Source: Actinomadura mexicana (GTDB taxonomy: Bacteria; Actinomycetota; Actinomycetes; Streptosporangiales; Streptosporangiaceae). From it: DNA of 64,000 nucleotides. Under the pieces are notes generated by a model that saw only the letters and a program-made list of their open reading frames with translations, ran no database searches and was not told the origin of the DNA. The stretch spans positions 1-64,000 of the forward strand of contig NZ_FZNP01000008.1 in assembly GCF_900188105.1 (NCBI RefSeq). Direction: 5' to 3'. This document shows positions 32,546 through 41,172 of this stretch, piece by piece (positions within the stretch are counted from its first letter, which is position 1; every line of letters starts with the position of its first letter). A program made the translations under genes and the position numbers.

Positions 32546-33526
32546 ATGCGGCAATCCCTACGTGTTTCAGCGCTGGTCAGCGCGCTCACCCTGGTCGCCT
32601 CGCTCGTGACGGGCTGTGGCGGAGACGACTCCTCCGGCGGCGGCAAGGGCCTGGAGAAGGACTCCATCAAGGTGGCCTCGCTGCCGCTCGTGGACGGCGC
32701 CGCCCTCCACATCGCCCAGAAGGCGAAGCTGTTCAAGGCCGAGGGGCTGGATGTCAAGATCGTGCCCGTCCAGCAGAGCATCAAGGCGCTGCCCGCCCTC
32801 AAGGCCGGTGACGTGGACGTCATCGCCGGCGCGAACTACGTGTCCTTCATGCAGGCCAACGAGCAGGGAGCGCTGAAGCTCAGCATCCTGGCCGAGGGGG
32901 CCCAGCTCACCTCGAACATGATGAACGTGCTCGTGATGCCCGACTCCAAGCTCAAGTCCGCCAAGGACCTGGAGGGCAAGAAGGTCGCGGTCAACATCCT
33001 GAACAACATCCAGTCGCTGACGCTGGACGCCATTCTCAAGGCCAACAACGTCGACCCGAAGAAGGTCGAGTACGTCCAGGTGCCGTTCCCGCAGATGGCG
33101 ACCGCCCTCCAGAAGAAGCAGGTCGACGCCATTCACACCGTCGAGCCGTTCCTGTCCGACAGCGAGAAGAAGCTCGGCGCCCGGGTCCTCGTGGACGGCG
33201 GCAGCGAGCCGGTGACCAGCCTCCCCATCAGCGGTTACGTGACCACGCAGGAGTTCACGCAGAAGAACCCGAAGACGGCCGCGGCCTTCCAGCGCGCCAT
33301 CATCAAGGCGCAGAAGCTGGCCTCCCAGGACCGCAAGAAGGTCGAGGAGGTCCTGCCGAGCTACGCCAAGATCGACCCGCAGGTCGCCTCGGTCATCACG
33401 CTGCCGGGCTACCCCACCTCGCTGAGCACCACCCGCATGCAGCGGATCGCCGAGCTGATGCAGACCTCCGGCCTGCTCAAGCAGAAGCCGGACCTGAAGT
33501 CGATCCTCTTCCAGCCGACGTCGTGA
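32546..33526 (+). CDS. ABC transporter substrate-binding lipoprotein (NMT1/SsuA type), cassette 1
   Basis: 326 residues, ATG at 32546 with AAGGAG 8 nt upstream. Lipoprotein signal: basic MRQSLR, hydrophobic stretch, lipobox LVTGC with Cys near residue 23. Mature part is an NMT1/THI5-SsuA periplasmic-binding fold: IKVASLPLVDGAALHIAQKA, FKAEGLDVKIV, LKAGDVDVIAGANYVSFM and VDAIHTVEPFL. Anchored outside the membrane, it captures a small organic solute and hands it to the permeases. Substrates of this family include sulfonates, nitrate, pyrimidines and aromatic acids; no hallmark settles it. First gene of a ten-gene rightward series, and paralogous to the gene at 37682. Confidence 0.9.
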   Translation: MRQSLRVSALVSALTLVASLVTGCGGDDSSGGGKGLEKDSIKVASLPLVDGAALHIAQKAKLFKAEGLDVKIVPVQQSIKALPALKAGDVDVIAGANYVSFMQANEQGALKLSILAEGAQLTSNMMNVLVMPDSKLKSAKDLEGKKVAVNILNNIQSLTLDAILKANNVDPKKVEYVQVPFPQMATALQKKQVDAIHTVEPFLSDSEKKLGARVLVDGGSEPVTSLPISGYVTTQEFTQKNPKTAAAFQRAIIKAQKLASQDRKKVEEVLPSYAKIDPQVASVITLPGYPTSLSTTRMQRIAELMQTSGLLKQKPDLKSILFQPTS

Positions 33527-33547
33527 CCCGGGGACACTGATCACCTC

Positions 33548-34357
33548 ATGGCACACGAGCCCACGCCGCCCCGCGGCCTCTCGCGCCCAGGAGTCTGGGC
33601 GCGGGGGGCCGCCGGGGTGGCGGTCCTCTTCCTGGCGAGCGAGCTGCTGGGTCGCGCAGGCATTGTGGACCGTTCCTTTTTGCCCCCCGCCTCCAGCATC
33701 ACCGCCCGCGCGTTCGAACTCGCGGGTGACACCGAGTTCCTGTTCAACGTCCGTGTGACCCTCACCGCGTGGGCGCTCGGCCTGCTGATCGCCTGCGCGG
33801 TCGCGATCCCGCTCGGGCTGCTGCTGGGCAGCGTCCCCGCGGTGAACACCGCGGTCCGCGCGATCGTGGAGTTCCTGCGCCCGATCCCGTCGGTGGCCCT
33901 CATCCCGCTCGCCGCGCTGGTCCTCGGGTCCGGGCTGGAGATGGAGGTGCCACTGATCGTCTACGCGTGCAGCTGGCCCATCCTGTTCAACACCGTCTAC
34001 GGGCTGGACGACGTCGACCCGACGGCCAAGGAGACCCTGCGCAGCTTCGGCTTCAGCCGGTTCCAGGTGCTGCTGCGCGTCTCGCTGCCGAGCGCCGCGC
34101 CGTTCATCGCGACCGGCGTGCGGCTCGCCGCGTCCATCGCGCTCATCCTGGCCGTCGGCACCGAGATCCTCTCCGGCTTCGGCGACGGTCTCGGCATGTT
34201 CATCGCCCAGGCCGGCAACGTCCCGGACGGGACCACCGACGTCCTCGCCGGGACGGTGTGGGCCGGCTGCCTCGGCCTCGTCATCGACACCGTGCTCGGA
34301 AAGGGCGAGGACCGCGCGTTCCGCTGGCACAAGGCCCAGAGGAGTGGTGCATCGTGA
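33548..34357 (+). CDS. ABC transporter permease, cassette 1 subunit A
   Basis: 269 residues, ATG at 33548. SsuC/TauC-type permease of about six membrane segments; visible ones include WALGLLIACAVAIPLGLLLG, the helix before IPSVALIPLAALVLGSGLE, and IALILAVGTEILSGFGDGLG. The EAA coupling loop reads DVDPTAKETLRSFGFSRFQV followed by RVSLPSAAPFIATGVRLA. Together with the next gene it forms the heterodimeric channel; the two permeases are more alike their counterparts in cassette 2 than each other. Stop overlaps the next GTG by 4 nt. Confidence 0.9.
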   Translation: MAHEPTPPRGLSRPGVWARGAAGVAVLFLASELLGRAGIVDRSFLPPASSITARAFELAGDTEFLFNVRVTLTAWALGLLIACAVAIPLGLLLGSVPAVNTAVRAIVEFLRPIPSVALIPLAALVLGSGLEMEVPLIVYACSWPILFNTVYGLDDVDPTAKETLRSFGFSRFQVLLRVSLPSAAPFIATGVRLAASIALILAVGTEILSGFGDGLGMFIAQAGNVPDGTTDVLAGTVWAGCLGLVIDTVLGKGEDRAFRWHKAQRSGAS

Positions 34358-35202
34358 CCGCGGCGACCCTCGGCGCGCCCCGCGCCCGCACCCGCGGCGC
34401 GGCCGCCCGCATCACCGGCGGAGTGCTGCACCGGCTGCTCCCGCTGGTCCTGCTCGTCGCGGCCTGGGAGGCGGCGACGCGGGCCGCCGACAGCGCGTTC
34501 TTCCCCCCGCCCTCGCGGATCGTCCGGCGGATGCGGGAGCTGTGGCTGTCCGGCCCGGCCGACCACCTGTACCTCACCCCCGAGGCGGGCGACTCCATCG
34601 CGCCCAGCCTCGGCCGGATGTTCCTGGCACTGGCGCTGTCGATCGTGGTCGGGGTCGTCCTCGGCATCGCGCTCGGCCGCTCCCAGCGGGTGCTGGCCTA
34701 CCTGCAGCCGCTGCTGCAGTTCGCCCGGGTGATCCCGCCGCCGACCCTGGTGCCGGTCTTCATCGTGCTCTTCCAGCTCGGCACGCAGATGCAGGTCGCA
34801 TCGATCATCTTCAGCGCCATCTGGCCCATCCTGCTCAACACCGCGGACGGCGCGCGCAGCGTCGACAGCGTCCAGATGGACACGGCCCAGGCGTTCCGGC
34901 TCTCCGCGCTCGACCGGATCCGGTTCGTCATCGTGCCCTCCGCCCTGCCGAAGATCTTCGCGGGACTGCGGCTCGCCCTGTCCCTGTCGCTGATCCTCAT
35001 GGTCTTCTCCGAGCTGCTGCCCGGCACCTCCGACGGGCTCGGCTTCATGCTGACCAACGCCCAGAGCCAGTCCGACCTCGGCACCCTGTGGTCGGTGATC
35101 GTGCTCCTCGGCGTCCTCGGCTACCTGTTCAACTCGATCCTCCTCGTGGTGGAGCGGCGCGTCCTCGCCCGGCACCGCGGGGCCCGAAAGGCCAACGCAT
35201 GA
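34354..35202 (+). CDS. ABC transporter permease, cassette 1 subunit B
   Basis: 282 residues from GTG at 34354, 4-nt overlap with the preceding stop. SsuC/TauC-like with about six membrane helices: LLPLVLLVAAWEAATRAADS at the N-terminus, FLALALSIVVGVVLGIALGR near 92, the VIPPPTLVPVFIVLFQLGTQ segment near 130, EAA loop SVQMDTAQAFRLSALDRIRF and the following FVIVPSALPKIFAGLRLA. The last helix (LGVLGYLFNSILLVVERRVL) ends the transmembrane region. Partner of the permease at 33548. Stop overlaps the ATG of the decarboxylase gene, so transport and enzyme are translationally coupled. Confidence 0.9.
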   Translation: MTAATLGAPRARTRGAAARITGGVLHRLLPLVLLVAAWEAATRAADSAFFPPPSRIVRRMRELWLSGPADHLYLTPEAGDSIAPSLGRMFLALALSIVVGVVLGIALGRSQRVLAYLQPLLQFARVIPPPTLVPVFIVLFQLGTQMQVASIIFSAIWPILLNTADGARSVDSVQMDTAQAFRLSALDRIRFVIVPSALPKIFAGLRLALSLSLILMVFSELLPGTSDGLGFMLTNAQSQSDLGTLWSVIVLLGVLGYLFNSILLVVERRVLARHRGARKANA

Positions 35203-36803
35203 CCACCCAGCTCACCGTCCGGGAAGCGTTCTTCGACTTCTGCCGCAGCGTGGGGATGACCACCGTCTTCGGCAACCCCGGATCGACCGAGTTGCGGATG
35301 TTCCGCGACTTCCCGGACGACTTCCGGTACGTCCTGGCCCTGCAGGAGACCGTCGCCGTCGCGGCGGCCGCCGGCCACGCCCTCGGCACCGGCGGGGCGA
35401 CGCTGGTGAGCCTGCACTCGGCGGGCGGCGTCGGGCACTCCCTCGGCGCGGTCTTCAACGCCTACCGCGACCGGGTCCCCGTCGTGATCATCGCGGGCCA
35501 GCAGTCCCGCGCGATGCTGCCGACCCACCCGTTCCTCGGCGCCGACGAGCCCGCCCAGTTCCCCCGCCCGTACGTCAAGTGGAGCAGGCAGCCCGAGCGC
35601 GCGGAGGACGTGCCGGCCGCGCTCGCCGAGGCCTACCGGGTGGCCATGACGCCGCCGCGCGGCCCGGTGTTCCTGTCGGTGCCCGAGGACGACTGGGACC
35701 GGCCCTCCGAGCCCGTCCCGCACCGCGAGATCCGCACCGACTTCACCGCGTCCCCCGCCGCGCTGCGGGAGGTGGCCGCGGCGCTGGACGGGGCCGCGAA
35801 CCCGGTCATCATCGTGGGCGCCGGGGTGGAGGACGAGGGCGCGCTGCCCGGCGTGGTCGAGCTCGCCGAGCGGACCGGCGCGCCGGTCTGGATCAGCCCG
35901 CTGTCGGGCCGCTCCGGGTTCCCCGAGGACCACGCGCTGTTCCGCGGCTTCCTGCCGCCCGTGCGCGACCAGCTGTCGGCCCGGCTCGAAGGGCACGACG
36001 TCATCCTCGCCCTGGGCACGCCGATCTTCACCTACCACGTGCACTCCGAGGGGCGGGTCATCCCCGAGGGCGCGCGGCTGTTCCACTTCGACTGCGACCC
36101 GGCGACGACCGCGTGGGCGCCGGTCGGCACCAGCGTGCTCACCACGATCGACGCGGGCGTGGCCGGGCTGCTGGAGCTCGTCGCCAAGGCCGACCGGCCG
36201 CACCCCGAGCCGCGGGAGAGGCTCGCCAGACCGCAGGCCACCGACCCGATCGATCCCGCGCTGGTCGTCGAGACGCTCCGCGAGCGGATGCCCGAGGACG
36301 CCGTCATCGTCGAGGAGTGCCCGAGCCACCGGGACCTGTTCCACGCGCGGTTGCCCATCACGCGGTCCGGGGGCTTCCTGACCACCGGCAGCGGCGCGCT
36401 CGGCTGGGGCCTGCCCGTCGCGGTCGGGCGGGCCATCGCCGGGTCCGGCGAGCGCATCGTCTGCGTCATCGGCGACGGCTCGACCATGTACTCGGTGCAG
36501 AGCCTCTGGACGGCCGCGCAGCACCGTGTCCCGATGACCGTCCTCGTGCTCAACAACCACGGGTACGGCGCCGTCAAGGCGCTCGGCCGCCGGATCGAGC
36601 TGGAGACCGTCCCCGGCACCGACATCCACGGCATCGACTTCGTGGCGCTCGCCCGGAGCCTCGGCTGCGACGGCAGGACGGTGACCCGCGCCGCGGACCT
36701 GGACGCCGCCATGGCCGAGGGGCTCGCGCACGACGGCCCGTTCGTCGTCGACGTGCGGGTCGCGCCCGACGACTCCGCCGCCTACACGCCCGAAGCGAGG
36801 TGA
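35199..36803 (+). CDS. mdlC: Benzoylformate-decarboxylase-like ThDP enzyme
   Basis: 534 residues, ATG at 35199 (ATGA overlap). Three ThDP domains. Benzoylformate decarboxylase catalytic residues are all in place: Ser in FGNPGSTELRMF (residue 29), cofactor-activating Glu in LALQETVAVAAAAG (near 50), His in VSLHSAGGVGHSLG (near 73), and His in GTPIFTYHVHSEG (near 279). The ThDP/Mg motif is VIGDGSTMYSVQSLW ending in LNNHGYG. These point to decarboxylation of a 2-oxo acid with an aryl or bulky side chain, giving an aldehyde. It sits between a permease and the ATPase of the same ABC cassette, so its substrate is probably the imported compound. Cytosolic. Alternatives: oxalyl-CoA or another 2-oxo-acid decarboxylase; less likely given the His/His/Ser set. 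Confidence 0.82.
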   Translation: MTTQLTVREAFFDFCRSVGMTTVFGNPGSTELRMFRDFPDDFRYVLALQETVAVAAAAGHALGTGGATLVSLHSAGGVGHSLGAVFNAYRDRVPVVIIAGQQSRAMLPTHPFLGADEPAQFPRPYVKWSRQPERAEDVPAALAEAYRVAMTPPRGPVFLSVPEDDWDRPSEPVPHREIRTDFTASPAALREVAAALDGAANPVIIVGAGVEDEGALPGVVELAERTGAPVWISPLSGRSGFPEDHALFRGFLPPVRDQLSARLEGHDVILALGTPIFTYHVHSEGRVIPEGARLFHFDCDPATTAWAPVGTSVLTTIDAGVAGLLELVAKADRPHPEPRERLARPQATDPIDPALVVETLRERMPEDAVIVEECPSHRDLFHARLPITRSGGFLTTGSGALGWGLPVAVGRAIAGSGERIVCVIGDGSTMYSVQSLWTAAQHRVPMTVLVLNNHGYGAVKALGRRIELETVPGTDIHGIDFVALARSLGCDGRTVTRAADLDAAMAEGLAHDGPFVVDVRVAPDDSAAYTPEAR

Positions 36804-36808
36804 GCGGC

Positions 36809-37645
36809 ATGCTGGAGGTCACCGGACTCGGCCACGCCTACGGCGGGCACCGCGTGCTGAAGGGCATGGACCTGCGGGTCGGCGAGGGCGAACTCGTCAC
36901 CATCGTCGGGCCGTCGGGGTGCGGGAAGTCCACGCTGCTGCGCTGCCTCGCCGGGCTGATGGCGCCGAGCGAGGGGAAGGTCGTGCTGAACGGCGCCCCC
37001 GTCGCCGGCGTCCCCGACGACCTCGCCGTGGTCTTCCAGGACTACAGCCGCTCGCTGATGCCGTGGCTCACGGTGCGCGACAACGTCGGGCTGCCGCTGC
37101 GGCGCCGCGGCCTCGGCCGGTCCGAGCGGCGCGCCAGGGCCGCCGAGGCGCTGGAGTCGGTCGGCCTGAAGGACGCGGCGGGCAAGTACCCGTGGCAGCT
37201 CTCGGGCGGGATGCAGCAGCGCGTGTCGATCGCCAGGGCGCTGGCCTACCGGCCGACCCTGATGCTGATGGACGAGCCGTTCGGCTCCGTCGACGCCCAG
37301 ACCCGCGAGGACCTGGAGGACCTGGTGCTCCAGGTCCACCGGAGCCAGGGCGTGACGATCCTGCTCGTCACCCACGACATCGACGAGAGCGTCTACCTCG
37401 GCGACCGGGTCGTGGTGCTCGCCCGCGACCCGGGCCGGATCCGCGCCGAACTGCCCGTCACGCTGCCCGCGGACCGCGACCAGATCGGCACGCGGTCCGA
37501 CCCGGAGTTCGTCCGGCTGCGCGCCGAGGTGGGCCGGCTGGTCCGCGGCGTCGCCGGCGGCAAGGCGGCGGACGAGCCCGGGGCGGCGGACGCGACGGCG
37601 GGGGCGGGGACCCATTCCGGGGCGCGGGGAACTGTGAAAGGTTAA
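36809..37645 (+). CDS. ABC transporter ATPase, cassette 1
   Basis: 278 residues, ATG at 36809. SsuB/TauB-type: Walker A GPSGCGKSTLLRCLAG (about 34), Q-loop AVVFQDYSRSLMPWLTV, signature LSGGMQQRVSIARALAYRP (about 131), Walker B LMLMDEPFGSVDAQT and switch His VTILLVTHDIDES. A C-terminal tail of about 35 Ala/Gly-rich residues is extra. The core is nearly the same as the ATPase at 40364, including unusual stretches such as DYSRSL, so the two cassettes share a recent ancestor. Its gene follows the decarboxylase after 5 nt. Confidence 0.92.
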   Translation: MLEVTGLGHAYGGHRVLKGMDLRVGEGELVTIVGPSGCGKSTLLRCLAGLMAPSEGKVVLNGAPVAGVPDDLAVVFQDYSRSLMPWLTVRDNVGLPLRRRGLGRSERRARAAEALESVGLKDAAGKYPWQLSGGMQQRVSIARALAYRPTLMLMDEPFGSVDAQTREDLEDLVLQVHRSQGVTILLVTHDIDESVYLGDRVVVLARDPGRIRAELPVTLPADRDQIGTRSDPEFVRLRAEVGRLVRGVAGGKAADEPGAADATAGAGTHSGARGTVKG

Positions 37646-37681
37646 GCCTTCAACGACCCCCCGGCGCATGGAGCATCGCTC

Positions 37682-38665
37682 ATGTCTGCTTCCCGTCCCC
37701 GAGCGGCCCTCGCGGGTGTGCTCGGCATCGCGCTCGCGTTCGGCGCCGCCTGCGGCGGCTCCGGCGGCAAGAAGTCGGCCAACGGCCTTGAGCAGTCCGA
37801 GGTGAGGCTCGGCACCATGACGGTCGCCGACACCGCGCCCGTCCAGATAGCCCTGTCCAAGGGACTGTTCAAGGCCGAGGGCCTCACCGTGAGGACCCAG
37901 GTCATCCAGGGCGGTGCGGCCGGCGTCCCGCTGCTGAAGAGCGGCCGTCTCGACTTCAGCTTCGGCAACTACGTCTCGCTGCTCACCGCCGGGACCAAGG
38001 ACCCCGGTTTCAAGCCGAGAATCGTCGCGGACGGGTTCCGGAGCGCGCCGAAGACCCACACGCTGATGGTGCGCGGCGACTCCCCCTACCGGACGGTCAA
38101 GGACCTGGCGGGACGGAAGATCGGCGTCAACACCAAGCGGAACGTCAGCACGATGTTGGTCCGCGCCGCCGCCCGCCCCCAGGGCGTGACCTTCGACGAG
38201 GACAGGAACTTCGTGGAGATCGCACCGCCCGCCATGGAGCAGGCGCTGAAGTCCAGGAGCGTGGACGCCGTCCAGGCGATCGAGCCGTTCGGCACCCAGA
38301 TGCAGAAGTCGATGGGCGCCCGCATGGTCGCCGACCTTTCCGCCGGCGAGGCCGACGGGCTGCCGATCGCCGGCTACGCCGCCACCGACAAGTTCGTGAA
38401 GGAGAACCCGAAGACGGTCGCCGCCTTCCGGCGGGCGCTCCAGAAGGCGCAGGGGATGGCCGCGGGCGACCGCGGGCTGGTGCAGGGCATCCTGCCGACC
38501 TACGCCAAGGGCATCGACGCCGCGGTCGCCGCCGGGATGAGTTACGGGACCTACCCGACGTCGATCGACGCCGCCGCGCTGCAGCGCGTGGCCGACCTCA
38601 TGCAGCGGTTCGGGTACGTGGACGAGAAGATCGACGTCACGTCGTTCGTCGCGCCGGCCCCATGA
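37682..38665 (+). CDS. ABC transporter substrate-binding lipoprotein, cassette 2
   Basis: 327 residues, ATG at 37682. Lipobox GAAC with Cys near residue 24, hydrophobic h-region ALAGVLGIALAFG. Mature part: RLGTMTVADTAPVQIALSKG, FKAEGLTVRTQVIQ, LKSGRLDFSFGNYVSLL and VDAVQAIEPFGTQMQ, the same fold and order as the 32546 protein (for example FKAEGL and VDA-x-x-x-x-EPF in matching positions). Sequence divergence in the ligand-facing loops suggests a related but different solute. Stop overlaps the next permease ATG by 4 nt, beginning the second cassette. Confidence 0.9.
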   Translation: MSASRPRAALAGVLGIALAFGAACGGSGGKKSANGLEQSEVRLGTMTVADTAPVQIALSKGLFKAEGLTVRTQVIQGGAAGVPLLKSGRLDFSFGNYVSLLTAGTKDPGFKPRIVADGFRSAPKTHTLMVRGDSPYRTVKDLAGRKIGVNTKRNVSTMLVRAAARPQGVTFDEDRNFVEIAPPAMEQALKSRSVDAVQAIEPFGTQMQKSMGARMVADLSAGEADGLPIAGYAATDKFVKENPKTVAAFRRALQKAQGMAAGDRGLVQGILPTYAKGIDAAVAAGMSYGTYPTSIDAAALQRVADLMQRFGYVDEKIDVTSFVAPAP

Positions 38666-39438
38666 CCCGGCGCCGCGTCCTTCTCGGCGCCGCCGGGGCG
38701 GCCGGCGCGGCCGCCGCCGTCGAGCTTCTGAGCCGCGGCGGCCTCGTCGACGCGAGCGCGCTCCCCCCGGCGTCCACCATCGGGCGCGAGGCCGGGAGGC
38801 TGGCGGTCGACCGGGAGTTCCTCGTGGACGTCGCGGCCACGCTCAGGGCCTGGTTCGGGGGGCTCGCGCTGGCGGTGCTCGCGGCGGTGCCGCTCGGGGT
38901 CCTGCTCGGCTCGGTGCCGTTCCTCGGCACCGCCGCGCGCGCCCTGGTCGAACTGCTGCGCCCCGTCCCGTCGGTCGCGCTGATCCCGCTCGCCATCATC
39001 CTGTTCGCGGACCCGACGCGGATGGAGATGTCGCTGGTCTTCTACGCGTGCCTGTGGCCGATCCTCATCAACACCCTGTACGCGCTCCGCGACGTCGACC
39101 CGCTGGCCAAGGACACCCTCCGCGCCTTCGGGTTCGGCCCGCTGTCGGTGCTGTGGCGGGTGTCGCTGCCGAGCGCCGCCCCGTTCATCGCGACCGGCGT
39201 CCGGATCGCCGCCTCCGTCGGACTCATCGTCGTGATCAGCACCGAGCTGTTCGCCGGCGGGGTCGACGGCGTCGGCATCTACCTCGGCGACACCCAGTCC
39301 GGCGGCGGACGCACCGACCTGCTGCTGGCCGGGGCCTGCTGGGCCGGCGTGCTCGGCCTCGTGGCCAACACCGGGCTGCGGCGGCTGGAACGGCTCGCGT
39401 TCCGCTGGCACGGCGCCCAGGTGGAGGGGGTCGCGTGA
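38662..39438 (+). CDS. ABC transporter permease, cassette 2 subunit A
   Basis: 258 residues, ATG at 38662. Counterpart of the 33548 permease: shared PLGVLLGSVPFLGTAARAL, PVPSVALIPLAIILFADPTR, the EAA loop DPLAKDTLRAFGFGPLSV and RVSLPSAAPFIATGVRIA. About six membrane helices with a very short, Arg-rich N-terminus (MTRRRVLLGAAGAAGAAAAV). Four-nt overlap with both neighbours. The RVSLPSAAPFIATGVR stretch is shared exactly with cassette 1, evidence of duplication. Confidence 0.9.
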   Translation: MTRRRVLLGAAGAAGAAAAVELLSRGGLVDASALPPASTIGREAGRLAVDREFLVDVAATLRAWFGGLALAVLAAVPLGVLLGSVPFLGTAARALVELLRPVPSVALIPLAIILFADPTRMEMSLVFYACLWPILINTLYALRDVDPLAKDTLRAFGFGPLSVLWRVSLPSAAPFIATGVRIAASVGLIVVISTELFAGGVDGVGIYLGDTQSGGGRTDLLLAGACWAGVLGLVANTGLRRLERLAFRWHGAQVEGVA

Positions 39439-40295
39439 AGGCCGGGACGGGGCCGGCGGCGGACGCGGCCGTCCTCCCGCGCGGAGCGGGTGCGAGGACC
39501 GCGGGCGCGGTGCGCGGGTTCGCCGAGCGCGCCTGGCTGGTCGCGCTCGTCGCGGTGCTGTGGGAACTGGTCACCAGGGCGGTGGACGAGACCTACTTCC
39601 CGCCGCCCACGACGATCCTGGCGTCGCTGCACGAGCTGTGGTTCGCCGGCCCCGCGTCCCACCTGTTCCTCACCGGAAAGGCCCTCGACGACTTCTCCGC
39701 CAGCCTCACCCACCTGTTCGCCGGGTGGGCCGCCGCGGGGGCCGCCGGCGTCGTGCTCGGGGCGGCGATCGGACGCTCGCAGACCCTGTCCGACCTGCTG
39801 AACCCGGTGCTGGAGTTCCTGCGGGCGGTGCCGCCGCCGACGCTGGTGCCGTTCTTCATCATGGTGTTCCAGCTCGGCGCGACCATGCAGATCGTGACGA
39901 TCGCGTTCGGGGTCGTCTGGCCGGTGCTGCTCAACGCGTCCGACGGCGTCCGCGCCGTGGACCCGCTGCACCTGGACACGGCGCGGGTGTTCGGCGTCGG
40001 CCCCCTCCGCAGGCTGGTGACCGTCATCCTTCCGGCGGCCGCGCCGAAGATCTTCGCCGGGCTGCGCGTCGCGCTGTCGTTCGCGCTGATCCTGATGGTG
40101 CTGTCGGAGCTGTTCGGCAGCACCGCGGGCATCGGCTCGGAGCTGATCGGCGCGCAGCGCTCCTTCGAGCTGCCGCGGATGTGGGCGGGGATCGTGATGC
40201 TGGGGATCCTCGGCTTCCTCTTCAACACCGTGTTCCAGCTCCTGGAACGGCGGCTCCTGGCCTGGCACGCCGGAGCGCGGCGGCTCCAGAACTGA
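39435..40295 (+). CDS. ABC transporter permease, cassette 2 subunit B
   Basis: 286 residues from GTG at 39435, overlapping the preceding stop. Counterpart of the 34354 permease: WLVALVAVLWELVTRAVDE, TYFPPPTTILASLHELWFAG, PPPTLVPFFIMVFQLGATMQ, EAA region HLDTARVFGVGPLRRLVTVI and PAAAPKIFAGLRVALSFALI. About six membrane segments. With the 38662 protein it completes the second channel. A 68-bp gap separates it from the ATPase. Confidence 0.9.
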   Translation: MKAGTGPAADAAVLPRGAGARTAGAVRGFAERAWLVALVAVLWELVTRAVDETYFPPPTTILASLHELWFAGPASHLFLTGKALDDFSASLTHLFAGWAAAGAAGVVLGAAIGRSQTLSDLLNPVLEFLRAVPPPTLVPFFIMVFQLGATMQIVTIAFGVVWPVLLNASDGVRAVDPLHLDTARVFGVGPLRRLVTVILPAAAPKIFAGLRVALSFALILMVLSELFGSTAGIGSELIGAQRSFELPRMWAGIVMLGILGFLFNTVFQLLERRLLAWHAGARRLQN

Positions 40296-40363
40296 CGACG
40301 ACCCCTACCGATGAGAATCCGACCGACGACACCCATGACGCACACACAGAAAAGGCGGCCGCG

Positions 40364-41164
40364 ATGCTGGAGATAACCGGCCTCACCCATTCCTACGCCG
40401 ACGGTCACCTGGCCCTCGACGGCCTGGACCTGCGCGTCCCGGACGGCGAGCTGGTCAGCATCGTGGGCCCGTCCGGCTGCGGCAAGTCCACCCTGCTGCG
40501 GTGCATCGCCGGGCTGATCCGCCCGACCGGCGGGACCCTGACGCTGCACGGGTCCCCGATCGACGGGGTCCCGGGCGACCTCGCCGTGGTGTTCCAGGAC
40601 TACAGCCGCTCACTGTTCCCCTGGCTGACCGTCCGCGACAACGTGGCGCTCCCGCTCCGCCGGCGCGGGAAGTCGCGCCAGGAGCGGCGCGCGGCGGCGC
40701 AGGAGGCGCTGGAGTCGGTGGGGCTGCCGGACGCGGGCCGCAAGTACCCCTGGCAGCTGTCCGGCGGCATGCAGCAGCGCGTGTCGATCGCGCGGGCGCT
40801 GGCCTACCGCCCCTCGCTGATGCTGATGGACGAGCCGTTCGGCTCCGTCGACGCGCAGACGCGGGAGGACCTGGAGGACCTCGTCCTGCAGGTCCACCGG
40901 ACGCAGAAGATGACGATCCTGCTGGTCACCCACGACATCGACGAGAGCGTCTACGTCGGCGACCGGGTCGTCGTGCTGAACCGGTCCCCCGCCCGGGTGC
41001 ACGCAGACCTGCCGGTGGACCTGCCGGCCGCCCGCGACCAGATCGAGACCCGGGGCCTTCCGGAGTTCGTCCGGCTCCGGGCCGAGGTGGGACGGCTCGT
41101 CCGGGGCGGCGCCAAGGTGCCGGGCGCGGCGCCCGCGGCCTCGGGCGCCGCGCTCGACAAGTAG
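40364..41164 (+). CDS. ABC transporter ATPase, cassette 2
   Basis: 266 residues, ATG at 40364. Walker A GPSGCGKSTLLRCIAG, Q-loop VVFQDYSRSLFPWLTVRDN, signature QLSGGMQQRVSIARALAYRP, Walker B LMLMDEPFGSVDAQTRED, switch His LLVTHDIDESVYVGDR. Closely similar to the cassette 1 ATPase along nearly its entire length, but no decarboxylase gene lies before it here. A short C-terminal Ala-rich tail. Energises import by the two permeases upstream. Confidence 0.92.
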   Translation: MLEITGLTHSYADGHLALDGLDLRVPDGELVSIVGPSGCGKSTLLRCIAGLIRPTGGTLTLHGSPIDGVPGDLAVVFQDYSRSLFPWLTVRDNVALPLRRRGKSRQERRAAAQEALESVGLPDAGRKYPWQLSGGMQQRVSIARALAYRPSLMLMDEPFGSVDAQTREDLEDLVLQVHRTQKMTILLVTHDIDESVYVGDRVVVLNRSPARVHADLPVDLPAARDQIETRGLPEFVRLRAEVGRLVRGGAKVPGAAPAASGAALDK

Positions 41165-41172
41165 GGGGATCG

